From NCBI GenBank assembly GCA_964627305.1, contig CAZVHP010000007.1, positions 109,872 through 173,871 on the forward strand: a DNA stretch of 64,000 nucleotides. Reading direction: 5' to 3'. This document shows positions 17,855-26,324 of the stretch, in pieces. The position numbers and the translations under genes were made by a program. Origin of the DNA: WJKG01 sp964627305 (GTDB taxonomy: Bacteria; Zixibacteria; MSB-5A5; GN15; FEB-12). The notes under the pieces were generated by a model. It did not search any database, was not told the origin of the DNA, and saw only the letters and a program-made list of their open reading frames with translations. How positions within the stretch are numbered: the first letter of the stretch is position 1; each line of letters begins with the position of its first letter.

Positions 17855-17986
17855 CTGGCCCTTGCCAGTTGATCTGGCCCTTGCCAGTTGATCTGGCCCT
17901 TGCCAGTTGATCTGGCCTTGCCAGCCTATCTGGCCCTTGCCAGTTGATCTGGCCCTTGCCAGTTGATCTGGCCCTTGCCGGCAGGC
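17855..17986. repeat. 19-bp tandem repeat with internal hairpin
   Basis: About six copies plus a degenerate seventh of the unit CTGGCCCTTGCCAGTTGAT; one copy is 18 bp with changes (17912-17929). Each unit contains CTGGC-CCTT-GCCAG, a 5-bp stem with a 4-nt loop. The array fills nearly the whole gap between the holB stop and the ricT Shine-Dalgarno, so it would be transcribed as a string of small hairpins. Flanks are single-copy genes, and there are no cas genes. Confidence 0.95.
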
Positions 17987-17994
17987 CTTGAGAG

Positions 17995-19134
17995 TTACCG
18001 GCCTTCGGCTTGTTGGGGCAGCAATTGGGACATTCGCAGGGCCAGTGCTGCAAGTGCGCCCTGAATATGCACGTTGAGTTTCAGGTCGGCAAGGGTATTC
18101 TTGATTGTCTGGCTCATGTGCACGAGTTGTTGCTGATCGGTGAAGTGACCTGCGAGGCGTTTGATGTCATCGAGGTAGTCGATGTTGGTGATCATGGTAT
18201 CATCGGCGAGCGTAGCCCATGTTCCGCAGTCGCGCAGGAGGGATTGCCACAGGCGCAGGAGTTCATCGGCGGCTGTTCGATCACGCTGGGTGAGGCATTC
18301 GCCGATGCGGCTTATGGCCTGGGAGGGCGAGGCCAGTATGAGGGTGCTGAAGAGCCCGGCATAGGTGTGGCGGTGCTCGAGTTCGGGGCTGTCGTGGGCG
18401 GACAGGGCCATGGCACGACCGAGGGAGCCATCGGCGATACGGCTGTATAGCTGCGCGGACTCGGGTGGAATGTGGTAGTGATCACGGAGTAGTTGTTCGA
18501 TGACAGTGGAGGCAATTCGATTCAGCTTGATTTTCTGCGAACGTGACTGGATGGTTGGGAGCAGGTTGTGGGCACGCTCGACGGTCAGGATAATGGTTGT
18601 GCGTGGCGGTGGTTCCTCGATGAGTTTGAGGAGGGCATCGGCGGAGTCGGCGCGCATTTTGTCCATCTCGTGGAAGATAACGACGCGGGTGATGTCATCG
18701 GCGGCGCGGCGTGAGAGGTCTTTCTTGATGGCGCGGGCGACATCGATGGGGATTGAGGTGGCTCCGGGCGAGTTGATATCGGCGAACGGGTCGTCACGTT
18801 TGCGCTGCAGCAATTCGCTGATCAGTTCGTGGGCGTGATCCAGGTTCTTGTGCTTTTCGACGGGCAGGGCGACATACAATCCGGGGAAGTTCATGGAGCC
18901 GATCAGGCGGCAGGAACGGCAGGTTCCGCAGGGGAGCTGGATGCGCTCTGAGGGGGAGGCATCAAGGGGGGTCTCGCAGTTGAGCAGTTGGGCGAGGGTG
19001 ACAGCGAGGAACCAGCGTCCGGTGCCGCGGTTTCCCTCGATCAGGTAGGTACCGGCGATGCGTTGCGAGGCAAAGGATCGTGAGAGAATCGACCACGCTC
19101 GTGGCTGCAGAATGTAGATATCAGAAGGCGTCAT
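17995..19134 (-). CDS. holB: DNA polymerase III subunit delta'
   Basis: A 379-residue AAA+ clamp-loader subunit. The N-terminal region has LIEGNRGTGRWFLA where a P-loop would be, with Arg instead of the catalytic Lys, as expected for the non-hydrolysing delta' subunit. A zinc-module remnant CGTCRSC is near residue 70. Further motifs are VVIFHEMDKMRADSADALLKLIEEPPP and TIQSRSQKI. The start overlaps the end of the EnvC-like gene by 14 bp, so they are coupled. It helps load the sliding clamp at the replication fork. Confidence 0.85.
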   Translation of the reverse strand: MTPSDIYILQPRAWSILSRSFASQRIAGTYLIEGNRGTGRWFLAVTLAQLLNCETPLDASPSERIQLPCGTCRSCRLIGSMNFPGLYVALPVEKHKNLDHAHELISELLQRKRDDPFADINSPGATSIPIDVARAIKKDLSRRAADDITRVVIFHEMDKMRADSADALLKLIEEPPPRTTIILTVERAHNLLPTIQSRSQKIKLNRIASTVIEQLLRDHYHIPPESAQLYSRIADGSLGRAMALSAHDSPELEHRHTYAGLFSTLILASPSQAISRIGECLTQRDRTAADELLRLWQSLLRDCGTWATLADDTMITNIDYLDDIKRLAGHFTDQQQLVHMSQTIKNTLADLKLNVHIQGALAALALRMSQLLPQQAEGR

Positions 19135-20314
19135 TTCTCAGCCAGGTGAGCGGATCGAGGGCTTCGCGCCCCCGTCTGAGTTCAAACTTCATGAGACCAT
19201 CGGCGCCGGCCCGGGCGAGGGCGGTGCCGCTGAAGACATAGTCTCCCTTTGTCACCCGGATATCCTCCAGGCCGGCATAGGTGGTGTAGTAGTGATCATC
19301 ATGGTTGATGATAATGAATTTTCCGTAGCCGCGCAAAGTGCCAACATAGGCAATTGATCCGGCGGCGACGGCGGCGACGACCCGCCCGGCTTCTCCGGCG
19401 ATGGTGATTCCGGGTGAAAACGACTTCAGGCGCGTGACCTGGTCCACGTGCTGACCGAAGGTGAGGGTTACCTTGCCGAGGCATGGCGCGGGCAGGTAGC
19501 CCTGCAGCGTTACGAAGACTGATTCGCGACCGTCGGGACGGTCACGGCGCCGTTCGGCTTCCTCCAGTTGGGCGATGATTTGCTCCATTTCGCGGGCGGC
19601 CTGCTGGAGCATGAGGATACGGTCGGACTCCTCGCTGGTTCGTCGGCGCAGTTCGGCCAGTTCCTGCTGGCGTCGCTGCTTGTTGGTGTTGTGGCGGTCG
19701 AGGGCGCTTTGGGTGTTGTGGACCTTGGTGGTCACCTTTTGGTGCTGGCCGGACAGCTCATCCATTTTTTTGAGGGTTTGGCCGAATTTGCCCGAGGCGC
19801 GCTGGACGCGTTCCCACTCGAAGTCAGCGAGGGAGGTCAGATAGGTAATCTGGCGGTTCTGAATCAGTTCATGGTTGGGAGACTCGAAGAGCGCGCGGGA
19901 GTGCTCACGGGTTGACAGGTAGAACTGGCGGATATCGCCGAGGTATTTGCGCTGGGTGCGATCGAGGACCTCACGGCTGGCTGCCAGTTCGGTTTCGGTG
20001 GTGGCGATGGTTGACTGCAGTTGGGCAAGCTCGCTGCTGAGTCGCTTGACTACGCGCTGGTTGGCGGAGATGTGTTCATCGACGCCGGAGATCTGTTTCT
20101 GCACGCTGGCTTCGTGGGCCTTGAGGGAGTCGAGTCGCTTCTGGCCGGTGCGAACATCGCGCTGAATACGCTCGAGTTCCTGCTTCTGCTGCAGGATGTC
20201 GCTTTTGTCCTCGGCGGCGAACGCGGCGCGCGGCGCAAGGAGTATGGCGGCGAGTATCAGAAGGAGCAGGATGCCTGGCTGCACACTACGTATGGTTGTA
20301 TCCGGCAATGGCAT
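19121..20314 (-). CDS. envC: EnvC-like murein hydrolase activator with degenerate LytM domain
   Basis: About 397 residues: a signal peptide (ILLLLILAAILLAPRAAFA), a long coiled coil from roughly 35 to 260, then a LytM/M23 domain. The peptidase zinc ligands are missing: the HxxxD site reads LKSFSPGITI, the HGxxxxTxYxH site reads NHDDHYYTTYAGL, and the HLHFE site reads LMKFEL. This inactive LytM form is what EnvC-type activators of amidases show, and the gene follows ftsE-ftsX, whose product recruits EnvC at the septum. An AGGAG precedes either TTG 20317 or ATG 20314; I used the ATG. Confidence 0.82.
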   Translation of the reverse strand: MPLPDTTIRSVQPGILLLLILAAILLAPRAAFAAEDKSDILQQKQELERIQRDVRTGQKRLDSLKAHEASVQKQISGVDEHISANQRVVKRLSSELAQLQSTIATTETELAASREVLDRTQRKYLGDIRQFYLSTREHSRALFESPNHELIQNRQITYLTSLADFEWERVQRASGKFGQTLKKMDELSGQHQKVTTKVHNTQSALDRHNTNKQRRQQELAELRRRTSEESDRILMLQQAAREMEQIIAQLEEAERRRDRPDGRESVFVTLQGYLPAPCLGKVTLTFGQHVDQVTRLKSFSPGITIAGEAGRVVAAVAAGSIAYVGTLRGYGKFIIINHDDHYYTTYAGLEDIRVTKGDYVFSGTALARAGADGLMKFELRRGREALDPLTWLRNDAF

Positions 20315-20326
20315 CAAATGTCGCTC

Positions 20327-21184
20327 CTATCGCAGTTGTCGGCGGATGCCGAGATAGCCGCTGACCAGTCCCAGCAAGGCGGCACAGAGGCAGTAGTAGA
20401 TTATCAGGTGTGTTTCGGGCATCACCAGTTGCATTTGGGTGAGTTCGACCTTTTGGTGCGCCCAGACCAGCAGTAGCCAGCCACCGGCGGCGGTGGTGGT
20501 GGATATCAGGATACCTTCGAGGATGAAGGGCATGGCGACGAAGAGGCGTCCGGCGCCCAGCAGAAACATCTGCCGGAAGCCGACCGCACGGGCGCGGGTC
20601 ATCAGGCGGATGTTGTTAAGCGAAGCCATGAGGGCGGCCGCGAGGATCAACAGGCCGAGGGCAGTTCCGACGCGCTGGATCATGCTGTTAGTGGACTCGG
20701 CCTTGTTGAGCCAGGACTGGGAGTAGTAGACCTGCGACACACCCTGGACTTTGAGGGCGGCGGTCTCAACATCCTGCATGCGATCGACCGACAGATGGTC
20801 AACCGAGATGGCGAGGACGAAGGATCGGGGCAGCGGGTTGGTGGTGTCATAACCGACGAGCAGGTCGGTTCCGACCAGTTCCATGAGTTCGCGGCGGGCT
20901 TGATCCTTGGATACGTAGTCGGCCGCAGCAACCCCCGGTATCTTGAGCAGGTTGGAACGCAGTGCGGGGATTCCCGATTCCGGGATATCCTCGCGGACGA
21001 AGACCTCCATACGCAGGTCGCGCAGGAGATTGTCATAGAACTGCCGGGCGGTGGCGGCACCCACCCAGAACAGATCGAACAGGAGGAAGATGAGCAGCAA
21101 TGAGAGCAGAGATGAGAGGGCAGTCAGGGGGTGTCGTCGCAGGTTGCGCAGGGTTTCGGCGAGAATGTGGGCGAGTCTGGTCAT
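20327..21184 (-). CDS. ftsX: Cell division protein FtsX
   Basis: A 285-residue permease-like protein with one N-terminal membrane helix (ALSSLLSLLLIFLLFDLFWV), an extracytoplasmic domain of about 110 residues starting LRMEVFVREDIPES, and three C-terminal helices with the family run ASLNNIRLMTRARAVGFRQMFLLGA. FtsX couples the cytosolic FtsE to periplasmic peptidoglycan hydrolase activators at the divisome. The ATG overlaps the ftsE stop by 4 bp (ATGA) and an EnvC-like gene follows, which makes a complete module. Confidence 0.92.
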   Translation of the reverse strand: MTRLAHILAETLRNLRRHPLTALSSLLSLLLIFLLFDLFWVGAATARQFYDNLLRDLRMEVFVREDIPESGIPALRSNLLKIPGVAAADYVSKDQARRELMELVGTDLLVGYDTTNPLPRSFVLAISVDHLSVDRMQDVETAALKVQGVSQVYYSQSWLNKAESTNSMIQRVGTALGLLILAAALMASLNNIRLMTRARAVGFRQMFLLGAGRLFVAMPFILEGILISTTTAAGGWLLLVWAHQKVELTQMQLVMPETHLIIYYCLCAALLGLVSGYLGIRRQLR

Positions 21185-21996
21185 AGCAGGGCACCGTTGA
21201 CGATTTCGTAGTAGTCGGTGTTGGGCAGTTCTCGTGAAGGGACCTCGGAGCTGACGATAATCATGGAGCGTCCCGACTGAGAGACCTTGAACATGTATTC
21301 CACGAGCCGGTCATAGGTTGTACGGTCGAGCCCGGCGGTGGGTTCATCGATGAGCAGCAAAGGCTGGTCATTGACGGCGGCGCGGGCGAACTGCACCATA
21401 GTGCGCTCGACGCGGGTGAGTCGTTCGGGGTAGACATTGGCGAGTTTGAGCAGTGAGAACTCGCCGAGCACTCTGAGCAGTTTTTCCTGTCTTTGGCGCC
21501 GGGGCAGCCCCGCAATGATCAGGGGGAGGGTGACATTCTCTGCGGCGGTCAGTGAGGGCATCAGGTCGAACAGCCCGCCTACGCCGCCGATTCTGCGCCT
21601 GATGCGCATGCGCTGGCGTCGGCTCCGCCAGCGCCAGACTTCGCCGAACACCTCGACGGCGCCGGCGGCCGGCATGCGATCGCCGATGATGAGCCTGATC
21701 AGGGAGGTTTTGCCGGAGCCGGCGGGTCCGGTGATGTAGGCGGTGCACCCGGCCCGCAGGCAGAATGTGAGATCGCGAAAGACCTCGTGGCCGTGATCGG
21801 TGTTGAGGTAGACATTGTCGAACTGGACCACGACCATGTCCGATGAGGGCTGGGACTGGACGTCTGCGGGTTGGTCGCGGTGCTCAGGCGCACTGCTGGC
21901 CGGTTCGGGTTGTGAGTCCCGGGGGGTCGAGGTGGTCTGATCCTCGTTGTGCCGGTCGTTTTCCGGTTGTGGTGCCGTTTTCTGTTCGTTGTCCAT
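21181..21996 (-). CDS. ftsE: FtsE-like ABC protein with degenerate ATPase motifs
   Basis: A 271-residue ABC-fold protein coupled to ftsX. Walker A (GPAGSGKTS, residues 90-98) and Walker B (LLLIDEPTAGLD, 213-224) are intact. The Q-loop lacks Gln (IGGVGGLFDLMP, 136-147), the LSGGE signature is LTRVE (193-197), and the switch ATHD is SSEV (249-252). Compared with normal FtsE there is also a polar, disordered-looking N-terminal extension of about 53 residues rich in Gln, Pro and Ser. It should still bind nucleotide but canonical hydrolysis is doubtful. I took ATG 21996; a TTG at 22047 would extend it by 17 residues. Confidence 0.85.
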   Translation of the reverse strand: MDNEQKTAPQPENDRHNEDQTTSTPRDSQPEPASSAPEHRDQPADVQSQPSSDMVVVQFDNVYLNTDHGHEVFRDLTFCLRAGCTAYITGPAGSGKTSLIRLIIGDRMPAAGAVEVFGEVWRWRSRRQRMRIRRRIGGVGGLFDLMPSLTAAENVTLPLIIAGLPRRQRQEKLLRVLGEFSLLKLANVYPERLTRVERTMVQFARAAVNDQPLLLIDEPTAGLDRTTYDRLVEYMFKVSQSGRSMIIVSSEVPSRELPNTDYYEIVNGALL

Positions 21997-22129
21997 ACGT
22001 GAAAGCTGATCCGTTTCTTGCGGTGACCTGAGTGTATGTAGTGGCAAGTGAGGAGAGGATCAACAACAATCGGGACTGCTGACGGGTTTAGGGTGGGGGT
22101 TGTGGCTGGGGCTGGCCTGTGCAAGAGAG

Positions 22130-22156
22130 ACGGCCGCCGGACAGATCGGCGGCCGT
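22130..22156 (-). terminator. Hairpin after rho
   Basis: Perfect 10-bp inverted repeat ACGGCCGCCG / CGGCGGCCGT with a 7-nt loop, 26 bp beyond the rho stop. On the minus strand it is followed by TCTCTCTTG, a poor U-tract, so termination efficiency is uncertain. Confidence 0.5.
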
Positions 22157-22181
22157 TGGCGAATCCATTTCGGCGGAGCGG

Positions 22182-23465
22182 TCAGTCTTTCATGGAGGCG
22201 AGGAATTTCTGGTTGGTTTTGCTCTTTTTGAGGCGGTCCAGAAGGAATTCCATAGCCTCGATGGGGTTCATTTCGGCGAGGAACTTGCGAAGAATCCAGA
22301 TTTTATTGAGGATCTCCTCGCTCATGAGCAGTTCCTCTTTGCGTGTGGAGGAGCGATTGATGTCCATAGCGGGGAAGATACGTCGATCGGACAGGCGGCG
22401 ATCAAGGACCATTTCCATGTTGCCGGTGCCTTTGAACTCCTCGAAAATGACTTCGTCCATGCGCGAGCCGGTTTCGATCAGGGCGGTGGCGATAATGGTC
22501 AGGGAGCCGCCCTCTTCGATGTTTCTGGCGGCGCCAAAGAACCGTTTCGGCTTATGCAGGGCGTTGGAGTCCACGCCGCCGGAGAGGATTTTACCGGAGT
22601 GCGGAACGACCGCATTGTGGGCGCGGGCCAGGCGGGTGATGGAGTCCAGCAGAATGACGACATCGTGGCCGTGTTCGGTGAGGCGCTTGGATTTTTCCAG
22701 GACCATGTTGGCGACCTGGACGTGTCGTTCGGCTGGTTCATCGAAGGTTGAGCTGACGACTTCGCCATTGACGGAGCGTTTCATGTCAGTTACTTCCTCG
22801 GGGCGTTCATCGATGAGCAGGACGATCAGGTCGACATCGGGGTGGTTGGCGGTAATAGCCTGAGCTATCTTTTGGAGGATCATGGTTTTACCGGCCTTGG
22901 GCGGTGAGGTGATCAAAGCTCGTTGTCCCTTGCCGATGGGGCACATGAGGTCGATAATGCGGGTGGTGACCTCCTCGGGCTGGACCTCCAGTTGGAATGG
23001 TGAGTTGGGGTAGAGCGGAGTGAGGTTGTCGAAGAGGGTTTTGTGTTTGGCTTCCTCGGGTGGGCCGAAGTTGACGGATTCGATTTTCAGGAGGGCGAAG
23101 TAGCGCTCGTTGTCCTTTGGTGAGCGCACCTGACCGGTGACGATGTCGCCGGTGCGCAGGTCGAAGCGCTTGATCTGGGAGGGTGAGACGTAGATATCGT
23201 CCTGTCCCGGGAGGTAGTTGTAGCCGGGGGAGCGCAGAAAGCCATAGCCTTCGTCGAGGATTTCGAGCACGCCTTCGGCGAGGATGACCCCGCTGGAGTT
23301 TGACTGGGCTTCCATGATCTTGTAGATGAGTTCGGACTTGCGAAGGCCGCTGACGCCGGGGATATCGAGTTTTTCGGCGATATCGAGCAGCTCGGCGATG
23401 GTCTTGTTCTTGAGCTGAGCCAGTTCGATGGTGCTGTCCTTGCCTTGGGTTGTTTTAGTTTTCAA
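22182..23465 (-). CDS. rho: Transcription termination factor Rho
   Basis: A 427-residue hexameric RNA helicase that ends transcription. The N-terminal Rho_N helical domain (ELLDIAEKLDIPGVSGLRKSELI) leads into the RNA-binding cold-shock domain GVLEILDEGYGFLRSPGYNYL. The motor has Walker A SPPKAGKTMILQ, LIDERPEEVTD, Walker B DVVILLDSITRLARAHN, the Q/R-loops GGVDSNALHKPKRFFGAARN and GGSLTIIATALIETGSRMD. No long insertion is present. The start is TTG (23465) with GGAG 11 nt upstream; no in-frame ATG fits. The gene lies 15 bp after rsfS. Confidence 0.97.
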   Translation of the reverse strand: MKTKTTQGKDSTIELAQLKNKTIAELLDIAEKLDIPGVSGLRKSELIYKIMEAQSNSSGVILAEGVLEILDEGYGFLRSPGYNYLPGQDDIYVSPSQIKRFDLRTGDIVTGQVRSPKDNERYFALLKIESVNFGPPEEAKHKTLFDNLTPLYPNSPFQLEVQPEEVTTRIIDLMCPIGKGQRALITSPPKAGKTMILQKIAQAITANHPDVDLIVLLIDERPEEVTDMKRSVNGEVVSSTFDEPAERHVQVANMVLEKSKRLTEHGHDVVILLDSITRLARAHNAVVPHSGKILSGGVDSNALHKPKRFFGAARNIEEGGSLTIIATALIETGSRMDEVIFEEFKGTGNMEMVLDRRLSDRRIFPAMDINRSSTRKEELLMSEEILNKIWILRKFLAEMNPIEAMEFLLDRLKKSKTNQKFLASMKD

Positions 23466-23480
23466 CGGTCATCACTCCTC

Positions 23481-23834
23481 TTATTCCGATAGCGTTTCCA
23501 CCGGAGCGTCGCCCCAGAGTTTCTCCAGGGCGTAGAACTGGCGGGTCTTTTCCAGGAACACGTGCACGACGACATCGACATAATCGAGCAGAATCCAGTG
23601 GCGTTCATCGAAGCCCTCGCGGCTGTACGGTTTGATACCATGGTTGGTGAGGCCGTCTTCAACGGCCTCGGCAATCGCCTTGACATGGACATCGGCTTCG
23701 CCGGAGGCAATGACGAAGTAGTCACAAACCGACGAGATACTTTTGAGCTTCAGGATTCGGACATCAAAGCCTCTTTTGGAGAGGGCCAATTGTCCGGCCA
23801 GGCGGGCGAGTTTCAATGGGGTCAAATCCTTCAA
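23481..23834 (-). CDS. rsfS: Ribosomal silencing factor RsfS
   Basis: A 117-residue protein that binds L14 on the 50S subunit and blocks subunit joining when nutrients are short. The core has VCDYFVIASGEADVHVKAIAEAVED and ERHWILLDYVDVVVHVFLEKTRQFY..LEKLWGDAP, the full family signature. It follows the LytR_C-domain gene by 9 bp, a pairing common in several phyla, and precedes rho. Confidence 0.95.
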   Translation of the reverse strand: MKDLTPLKLARLAGQLALSKRGFDVRILKLKSISSVCDYFVIASGEADVHVKAIAEAVEDGLTNHGIKPYSREGFDERHWILLDYVDVVVHVFLEKTRQFYALEKLWGDAPVETLSE

Positions 23835-23843
23835 GGCGGGCGC

Positions 23844-24368
23844 TCACATCTCCTGATCAGGTGTGAGGTTCTGCACGATTCTATCGCAGTCTTCTCCTAC
23901 AACAAGGGTGGCGGAGATCTGCTGATGATTGTTTTCCAGAGGGCGGTAGACGACATCGTCATCGCCCAGGGCCAGTTTGTGGGCGAGCCATCGAGCTGCA
24001 GACAGGTCCGGTTCGCGGGAGATGATGAATGTAGCGTCGACGGTGTGTCGATCCATGGCGTATTGGTCGACCAGCCTGATCTGGGCGTGGTTGTCGGCGA
24101 GGTGATCCAGCAGACGGATGACCTCGCGAGCTGATTCAGGGTTGCCGCCGGCATCGACAAGTTGCAGGCGGACCAGCCTGTCGGCGGCGGGGACCTCGGC
24201 ACTGACACCGGCGCTGACACGCACGACGAACCAGCCGAGGTAGATAACGACGGCTACCAGCAGGAACACGGCGCCGAGTTCAATGGCACGGGACAATGGT
24301 AATCTGGCTCGCCATGAAGGCCGGACAGGGGGGCGGCCGGTCTGATGTGAGTTTCGTCTGGTTTTCAT
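23844..24368 (-). CDS. Membrane protein with LytR_C-like domain
   Basis: A 174-residue protein with a basic N-terminus, one membrane helix at about 32-52 (GAVFLLVAVVIYLGWFVV), and an extracytoplasmic domain reading RLVRLQLVDAGGNPESAREVIRLL, which resembles the LytR_C (CpsA/LytR C-terminal) fold, with a later LAHKLALGDDDVVYRPL segment. Such stand-alone proteins often lie beside rsfS; the function is unknown, perhaps cell-envelope related. The LytR catalytic domain is absent. Confidence 0.6.
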   Translation of the reverse strand: MKTRRNSHQTGRPPVRPSWRARLPLSRAIELGAVFLLVAVVIYLGWFVVRVSAGVSAEVPAADRLVRLQLVDAGGNPESAREVIRLLDHLADNHAQIRLVDQYAMDRHTVDATFIISREPDLSAARWLAHKLALGDDDVVYRPLENNHQQISATLVVGEDCDRIVQNLTPDQEM

Positions 24369-24425
24369 GCTATGGTTTCAAAAGCGGGCGGGGGGCGGTC
24401 TGACTGCTGAGGTCTCCTTGTATTT

Positions 24426-24905
24426 TTACGGGCCTATAGGGCGGTCAAACATGCTGTTACCCCACCGAAACGGGTCCATACCGATCATGCGTTGGTATGA
24501 CACACTCATACGGAAACTGTCTGAGGGGTGATAGTCAAGCGTAAATCCGGGCAGGAATGTCGCGGAGCCGGAGTTGTTGCCGATCAGTGACGAGGGGTCG
24601 TGCGCGATGCCCATATTCAATGTCATTGAGAGCTTGGGCGAGAGCTCATAGAACATCGACGTCCGCATCATGCCGAGAGATCCGGAGTAGCCGCTGCCGG
24701 AGACATAGGATACCGAGTAGCTGTGCGACCATTTGAGGCGAGAGAGATCGATCAGCGAATAGGGGCTGGCGGCCGGCTGGACGCCGAGAGCGTTCTCGCG
24801 GGTGATCTTCTCCAGCTCGGCGCGGTCGACAGTCTGCGACCGGGCAGGGCAGGCTATCAATGCCAGTGACAATATCAGTGACAGAATGAGTATGAGTTGC
24901 TTCAT
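24426..24905 (-). CDS. Secreted protein, possibly a small outer-membrane barrel
   Basis: A 159-residue protein with a signal peptide (LILSLILSLALIACPARS) that could also be read as lipobox-like but lacks a clear LxxC at the cleavage site. The mature part has alternating polar/hydrophobic stretches such as HSYSVSYVSGSGYSGSLGMM, KLSMTLNMGIA and SFRMSVSYQRMIGMD, which suggest amphipathic beta strands. I do not recognise the family. It has its own promoter and a GAGGA Shine-Dalgarno 6 nt before the ATG. Confidence 0.6.
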   Translation of the reverse strand: MKQLILILSLILSLALIACPARSQTVDRAELEKITRENALGVQPAASPYSLIDLSRLKWSHSYSVSYVSGSGYSGSLGMMRTSMFYELSPKLSMTLNMGIAHDPSSLIGNNSGSATFLPGFTLDYHPSDSFRMSVSYQRMIGMDPFRWGNSMFDRPIGP

Positions 24906-24920
24906 AGTTTCCTCAGGATC

Positions 24921-24950
24921 AATGTATTACACCGGGGCTGGCTTCGTCAA
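24921..24950 (-). promoter_or_regulatory. Probable promoter of the small secreted protein
   Basis: Minus strand: TTGACG (24950-24945), 18-nt spacer, TACATT (24926-24921). Expected start is near 24914, giving a short leader with the GAGGA ribosome site. Confidence 0.45.
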
Positions 24951-25041
24951 CCATATTTCTGGCCACTGTCTCTGCTATTTTAACGAACCAGCGAGAGAAA
25001 AGGTCCAGATGTTTCTGCGCGAATGTCGCCTGTTCGTCAGG

Positions 25042-25782
25042 TCATCTGGTGAATCGTCGCTCGAGGTCACGAAGTTGGTCGACGGAGTTCACGCCGAGGA
25101 CCTCATTGCTATCATCGGCACAAACGACGGAGACTCTTCTGCCTTGTTCGTGGAGTATTTTGACGCAGTCGGTCAGGTAGTACTCGCCCTGGGCGTTATC
25201 ATTTTTGAGAAGTCGGAGGGTTGAGAAGAGCAGGCTGGCGTCAAAGCAGAGTGTACCGGTGTTGATTTCACGGATCTGGAGGGTGGCTTGGTCGGCGTCC
25301 TTGTGTTCGACTATTCGGGCGAGTTGGTCGGAGTTGTCAACTCGGATAATGCGGCCGTAGCCGGTAGGGTCATCGACAACGGCACTCAGGCAGGTGGCTG
25401 CGGCGGCGGTCGATTCGTGGATTTCGAACAGCCTGCTGATGGATTTTGGGGAGAGAAACGGCACGTCACCGGCGGCGACGAGGACAGTGCCGCGGAAGTC
25501 TTTGAGTTCGGGTTCGGCCATCATGACGGCGTGGCCGGTGCCGAGTTGCTCGGTCTGCCAGACGAACGTGACAGGGTAATCGCTGAGGGCCTTTAGGACC
25601 ATCTCCCCTTTGTAGCCGATGACGACAGCGATCTGTTCGAAGGTCATGCTGTGCAGGGTATCCATGAGGATGCTTATCATGGGGCGGCCGTGGATGGGAT
25701 GCAGGACCTTGGGGAGGTCGGATTTCATGCGTTTGCCTTTTCCGGCGGCGAGGACAACGGCTGCTTTCGGTAATCTGCTCAT
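25042..25782 (-). CDS. GlmU-type uridylyltransferase domain protein
   Basis: A 246-residue nucleotidyltransferase matching the N-terminal half of GlmU, which makes UDP-GlcNAc from GlcNAc-1-phosphate and UTP. The signature is VVLAAGKGKRMKSDLPKVLHP, followed by QTEQLGTGHAVMMA, VAAGDVPFL (metal Asp), GYGRIIR, EHKDAD, EINTGT and YYLTDCVKILHEQG. The left-handed helix acetyltransferase half (about 200 residues) is absent: the protein stops at the domain end, with no frameshift remnant downstream. Acetylation must be done by another protein, or the substrate differs. Confidence 0.85.
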   Translation of the reverse strand: MSRLPKAAVVLAAGKGKRMKSDLPKVLHPIHGRPMISILMDTLHSMTFEQIAVVIGYKGEMVLKALSDYPVTFVWQTEQLGTGHAVMMAEPELKDFRGTVLVAAGDVPFLSPKSISRLFEIHESTAAAATCLSAVVDDPTGYGRIIRVDNSDQLARIVEHKDADQATLQIREINTGTLCFDASLLFSTLRLLKNDNAQGEYYLTDCVKILHEQGRRVSVVCADDSNEVLGVNSVDQLRDLERRFTR

Positions 25783-25850
25783 CGGAACCTGTAATTTGGA
25801 GCGTTCACATCTTTGGGGTACGGCTGCAGTGGGGCACTTGGTGAGGGCTG

Positions 25851-26210
25851 TTACAGCGGTCGGTTGACGGGCCTGTTATGGCTGTCGACATGGACGATAG
25901 CCGGCTTGAAGCCTGAGGCCTCGTTGCGATCGATGTGGCCATAGGCGATGATAATGATCAGGTCACCGGGGCTTCCTTTGCGCGCCGCGGCACCATTGAG
26001 TTCGATGGCGCCGCTGCCGGGCTTGCCGGTGATGACATAGGTTTCGAAGCGTTCGCCATTGTTGATGTTGGCGATTTGCACTTTCTCGAATTCCACCAGC
26101 CCGGCCAGTTTCATCAGTTCTTCATCGATAGTGATCGAGCCGACATAGTCAATACTGGTGTCGGTGATAGTGGCGCGGTGGATTTTGGATTTGCAGACAG
26201 TAATCAGCAT
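25851..26210 (-). CDS. panD: Aspartate 1-decarboxylase
   Basis: PanD makes beta-alanine for pantothenate. The 119-residue proenzyme has the self-cleavage Gly-Ser in IDYVGSITID (Ser26 becoming the pyruvoyl group), preceded by SKIHRATIT with the catalytic Lys, and NGAAARKGSPGDLIIIIAYG. Length matches the family. panC lies 0.7 kb upstream with a Nudix gene between them. A short Shine-Dalgarno AAGGTG precedes the ATG. Confidence 0.96.
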   Translation of the reverse strand: MLITVCKSKIHRATITDTSIDYVGSITIDEELMKLAGLVEFEKVQIANINNGERFETYVITGKPGSGAIELNGAAARKGSPGDLIIIIAYGHIDRNEASGFKPAIVHVDSHNRPVNRPL

Positions 26211-26324
26211 TGTGTTTTCACCTTATCGGGCGCGGGCTGAATGGCCTCTTCCCTACTGATAACCACCGAAAGCGGGCGCAGTTCCAACGGTCGAGTGACG
26301 GCGAGGTTGGCAACAGGATTCCGG

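Noticed and set aside
17855..17986. CRISPR-like array
   Set aside because: The units abut without spacers and no cas gene is near; it is a tandem minisatellite.
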